From: Paenibacillus macerans | GTDB taxonomy: Bacteria; Bacillota; Bacilli; Paenibacillales; Paenibacillaceae | Assembly (NCBI RefSeq): GCF_900454495.1 | Contig: NZ_UGSI01000001.1 | Coordinates: 4,900,501-4,964,500, forward strand | Direction: 5' to 3' | DNA length: 64,000 bases | Part shown: positions 62,201-64,000 of the stretch, in pieces | How the letters are laid out: the number at the start of each line of letters is the position of its first letter | Position numbering within the stretch: position 1 is the first letter of the stretch | Position numbers and translations under genes: made by a program | Notes under the pieces: generated by a model | Told to the model about the DNA's origin: nothing | Databases searched by the model: none | Seen by the model: only the letters and a program-made list of their open reading frames with translations

Positions 62201-63502
62201 CTATTTGCTCAGCAGGGCATCCACCTTGCTTTTTACCTCATCCTGAATTTGCTGCGGTTCGCTCCGCCCGGCAAACAGCGCGTCAAAGCCCGTCAAAATC
62301 TCCGTGTCGATGTTTTGCCAGCGGATATGCCCCGGCTGCACGACCGCTTTAGGCATTTCGTCGATGACCGCCTGCTTGATGTGCCCGGCGTCCGGATTGC
62401 CCTCCACGTTCAGGAACTCCTCCGAATTCAGCACCGATTGGCGCGGCGGCACGAAGAAAGCCGAAGTCTTCTGCACGCCCTCTTTGCCGGCCAGGAATTT
62501 CAGCAGCTCCTTGGCTTCCTCCGGATGTTTTCCGTCTTTAAACAGCACGTAGCCGGCCTGACCCATCATCGGAACGCTGCCTTTGGAGCCCGCCGGCATC
62601 GGCGCGATGCTCCATTGGAAATTTTGAATCTCTCTGGCCTTGGACACAAAGCTGTAGTTGTCGAAAATCATGCCGATTTGCCCGGACTCGAAATTAACCT
62701 GCTCTCCCGCCTTCGGATGCGAACCGTCCGTGAACATCATGCGCTTCAGCATCTCCAGGGTTTCAACCCCGTATTGGTCGTTCCAGGTGTATTCCGTCAT
62801 CTCCGGATTAAACGGCCCGCTTCCGTTGGACCAGGAATACGAAGCGAGGATAATCCATGTCTTCCAGTCGCGGAAAAAGTTAGCCCCGTAAACGTTCGGC
62901 GAAGCAGCGCTCGTCTTGATCGCTTTTGCGGCTTCTTCGAACTTTTCCCACGTCCATTCTCCTTTTTCCGCAAGCTCGTTTGGCGTACTTAAGCCCGCTT
63001 GCTTAAACAAATCTTCGTTATAGAACACCACGCTGGGCGGAGTGGAAAACGGCAACCCGTACAGCTTGCCGTCCTGACGGAACAGTTCAAGCGTCGAAGG
63101 GATAATGTCAGCGCTGTCAAAAGCCTCATCCTGAACGATATCCGAGACATCGGCCAGAATGTCGTTAGCCATAAATTGCGGCACCATCCGCTCCGATACC
63201 CAGGCAATGTCGGGCAGCTCCCGGCCTGCCGCCAGCACGGACATTTTTTGCTGGTAGTCCGCAAACGGGATCGTGTCGATTTGCACCTCAATATTCGGAT
63301 GCTGCTGCGTAAACGCGTCGGTCAACCCTTTGTACAGCTCGAGCTGCGCCGGATTTCCCCAAGTCGCGAATTTGAGCAGGACCTTCTCGCCGCCGGCGCT
63401 TCCAGCCTCTTCAGCCGTGTTATTCGGCTGTTTTTGTCCGGCGCAGCCGATCAGCGCCACCCCAAGTGTCAATGTCAACAATCCGGTCAACCATTTTTTC
63501 AT
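62201..63502 (-). CDS. Sugar-type ABC solute-binding lipoprotein
   Basis: 433 residues from ATG 63502 (MKKWLTGLLTLTLGVALIGC), with GGGGGAAG upstream. Lipobox LIGC. QLELYKGLTDAFTQQHPNIE, DIAWVSERMVPQFMANDILA, LYGLPFSTPPSVVFYNEDLF and MMGQAGYVLFKDGKHPEEAK are typical of CUT1 solute-binding proteins. First structural gene of the operon and closest to the AraC-type regulator. Confidence 0.9.
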   Translation of the reverse strand: MKKWLTGLLTLTLGVALIGCAGQKQPNNTAEEAGSAGGEKVLLKFATWGNPAQLELYKGLTDAFTQQHPNIEVQIDTIPFADYQQKMSVLAAGRELPDIAWVSERMVPQFMANDILADVSDIVQDEAFDSADIIPSTLELFRQDGKLYGLPFSTPPSVVFYNEDLFKQAGLSTPNELAEKGEWTWEKFEEAAKAIKTSAASPNVYGANFFRDWKTWIILASYSWSNGSGPFNPEMTEYTWNDQYGVETLEMLKRMMFTDGSHPKAGEQVNFESGQIGMIFDNYSFVSKAREIQNFQWSIAPMPAGSKGSVPMMGQAGYVLFKDGKHPEEAKELLKFLAGKEGVQKTSAFFVPPRQSVLNSEEFLNVEGNPDAGHIKQAVIDEMPKAVVQPGHIRWQNIDTEILTGFDALFAGRSEPQQIQDEVKSKVDALLSK

Positions 63503-63648
63503 ATACCGCTTCCCCCTCTGCATGGTTCATATTCATATTCAAGTTCTAAGGTTAATTATATTGACATGTGAACCTATAAAAAATCACCAAACCTTCAGAA
63601 AAGGTACGATTTTTTTAGGTTTTTCTGGTTTTTGCCCATAAAAAAAAG

Positions 63649-63677
63649 GACTACATAACGTATAATGTTATGTAGTC
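63649..63677 (-). terminator. Terminator of the AraC-type regulator gene
   Basis: GACTACATAAC / GTTATGTAGTC stem around ATTATAC, then a T8-like run on the minus strand. Confidence 0.85.
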
Positions 63678-64000
63678 TTACATTCCTTTCTGTTCCCGAT
63701 AGGTTCCGGGCGTCATTCCGGTATGCTGTTTAAACACTAGCATAAAATGCTTCGGGCTCTGATATCCCGATAAACGGGCAATGTCGTAAACCTTAAGTTT
63801 CGTTGTCTCCAGCAGTTTGCAAGCGCGCCGGATGCGCGTTTCGGCGATATAATCGGACAAATTCCCGCCTTCCTCTTGCTTAAAAAGCTGGCTAAGATAA
63901 GAGGGATTAAGGTGCACCATACCCGCTAACGTCTGCAGGCGCAAATCGCCGTCGGGATGTTCGGCGATATAAGTCTTCAGCTTGCGGATAATCCTGCGCC
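63678..64000 (-). CDS. AraC-family regulator (C-terminal part; 5' end outside window)
   Basis: About 106 visible residues, open to the window edge. It contains both helix-turn-helix units of AraC proteins: LRLQTLAGMVHLNPSYLSQL with FKQEEGGNLSDYIAETRIRR, and VYDIARLSGYQSPKHFMLVF then TPGTYREQKGM. In Paenibacillus such tails often belong to response regulators paired with sensor kinases; the N-terminus is not visible. It should control the ABC operon next to it. Confidence 0.85.
   Translation of the reverse strand, partial: RRIIRKLKTYIAEHPDGDLRLQTLAGMVHLNPSYLSQLFKQEEGGNLSDYIAETRIRRACKLLETTKLKVYDIARLSGYQSPKHFMLVFKQHTGMTPGTYREQKGM

Overview
The window looks like a chromosomal segment of a spore-forming, Paenibacillus-like member of the Bacillota. 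The evidence is the cggR-gap-pgk-tpi-gpmI-eno glycolytic cluster, the secG...rnr...smpB-ssrA order, CggR, CtsR and Fur type operators that fit Firmicute consensus, strong AGGAGG ribosome binding sites and Paenibacillus-type interspersed intergenic repeats. No replication origin, rRNA operon or CRISPR array was seen.

Layout. (1) 1-8.2 kb, minus strand, AT-rich: a ribosomally made, post-translationally modified peptide (RiPP) cluster. It holds an ABC exporter, a 63-residue Cys-rich precursor, a radical SAM/SPASM maturase, a TIGR04066-like maturation protein, an acyl-carrier-like protein, a cytoplasmic subtilase, and a BceAB-type ATPase/permease pair whose permease runs off the window. (2) 8.2-9.2 kb: a scar with an IS1182-type transposase remnant, another gene fragment and a diverged copy of the tmRNA 3' end. 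(3) 9.2-14.8 kb: a MetE-like protein, two small proteins, a SEC-C protein, a membrane protein and a lipoprotein, ending at intact ssrA. (4) 15.2-24.3 kb: an accessory insert around smpB with a broken DUF2167 gene, Imm22, an MFS exporter, a GntR-regulated base permease/hydrolase unit, a broken RpiR regulator and a frameshifted glutamate symporter. (5) 24.3-32.1 kb: RNase R with a long Gly/Lys tail, two chemoreceptors, a GNAT-like protein and SecG. (6) 32.3-35.7 kb: a Fur-box operon with a methyltransferase and a NitT/TauT-type ABC importer. (7) 35.7-43.3 kb: the glycolytic operon under CggR, carrying copies of a ~180 bp inverted-repeat element. (8) 43.6-51.3 kb: two orphan solute-binding lipoproteins, tRNA-Arg, clpP with a CtsR box, adenine deaminase and two AT-rich secreted-protein genes. 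(9) 51.5-64 kb: uronate isomerase, a potABCD polyamine importer, and a sugar-type ABC operon with an AraC regulator, a TIM-barrel protein and an FAD oxidoreductase.

Most interesting: the RiPP system (maturase, non-canonical carrier, intracellular subtilase, exporter without a C39 peptidase); the second, decayed ssrA 3' end; a GntR-family regulator with a probable ATT start and three matching palindromes marking its targets; and a Fur-controlled NitT/TauT-type transporter paired with a methyltransferase. Family names come from recognition of motifs and memory; no database search was run.
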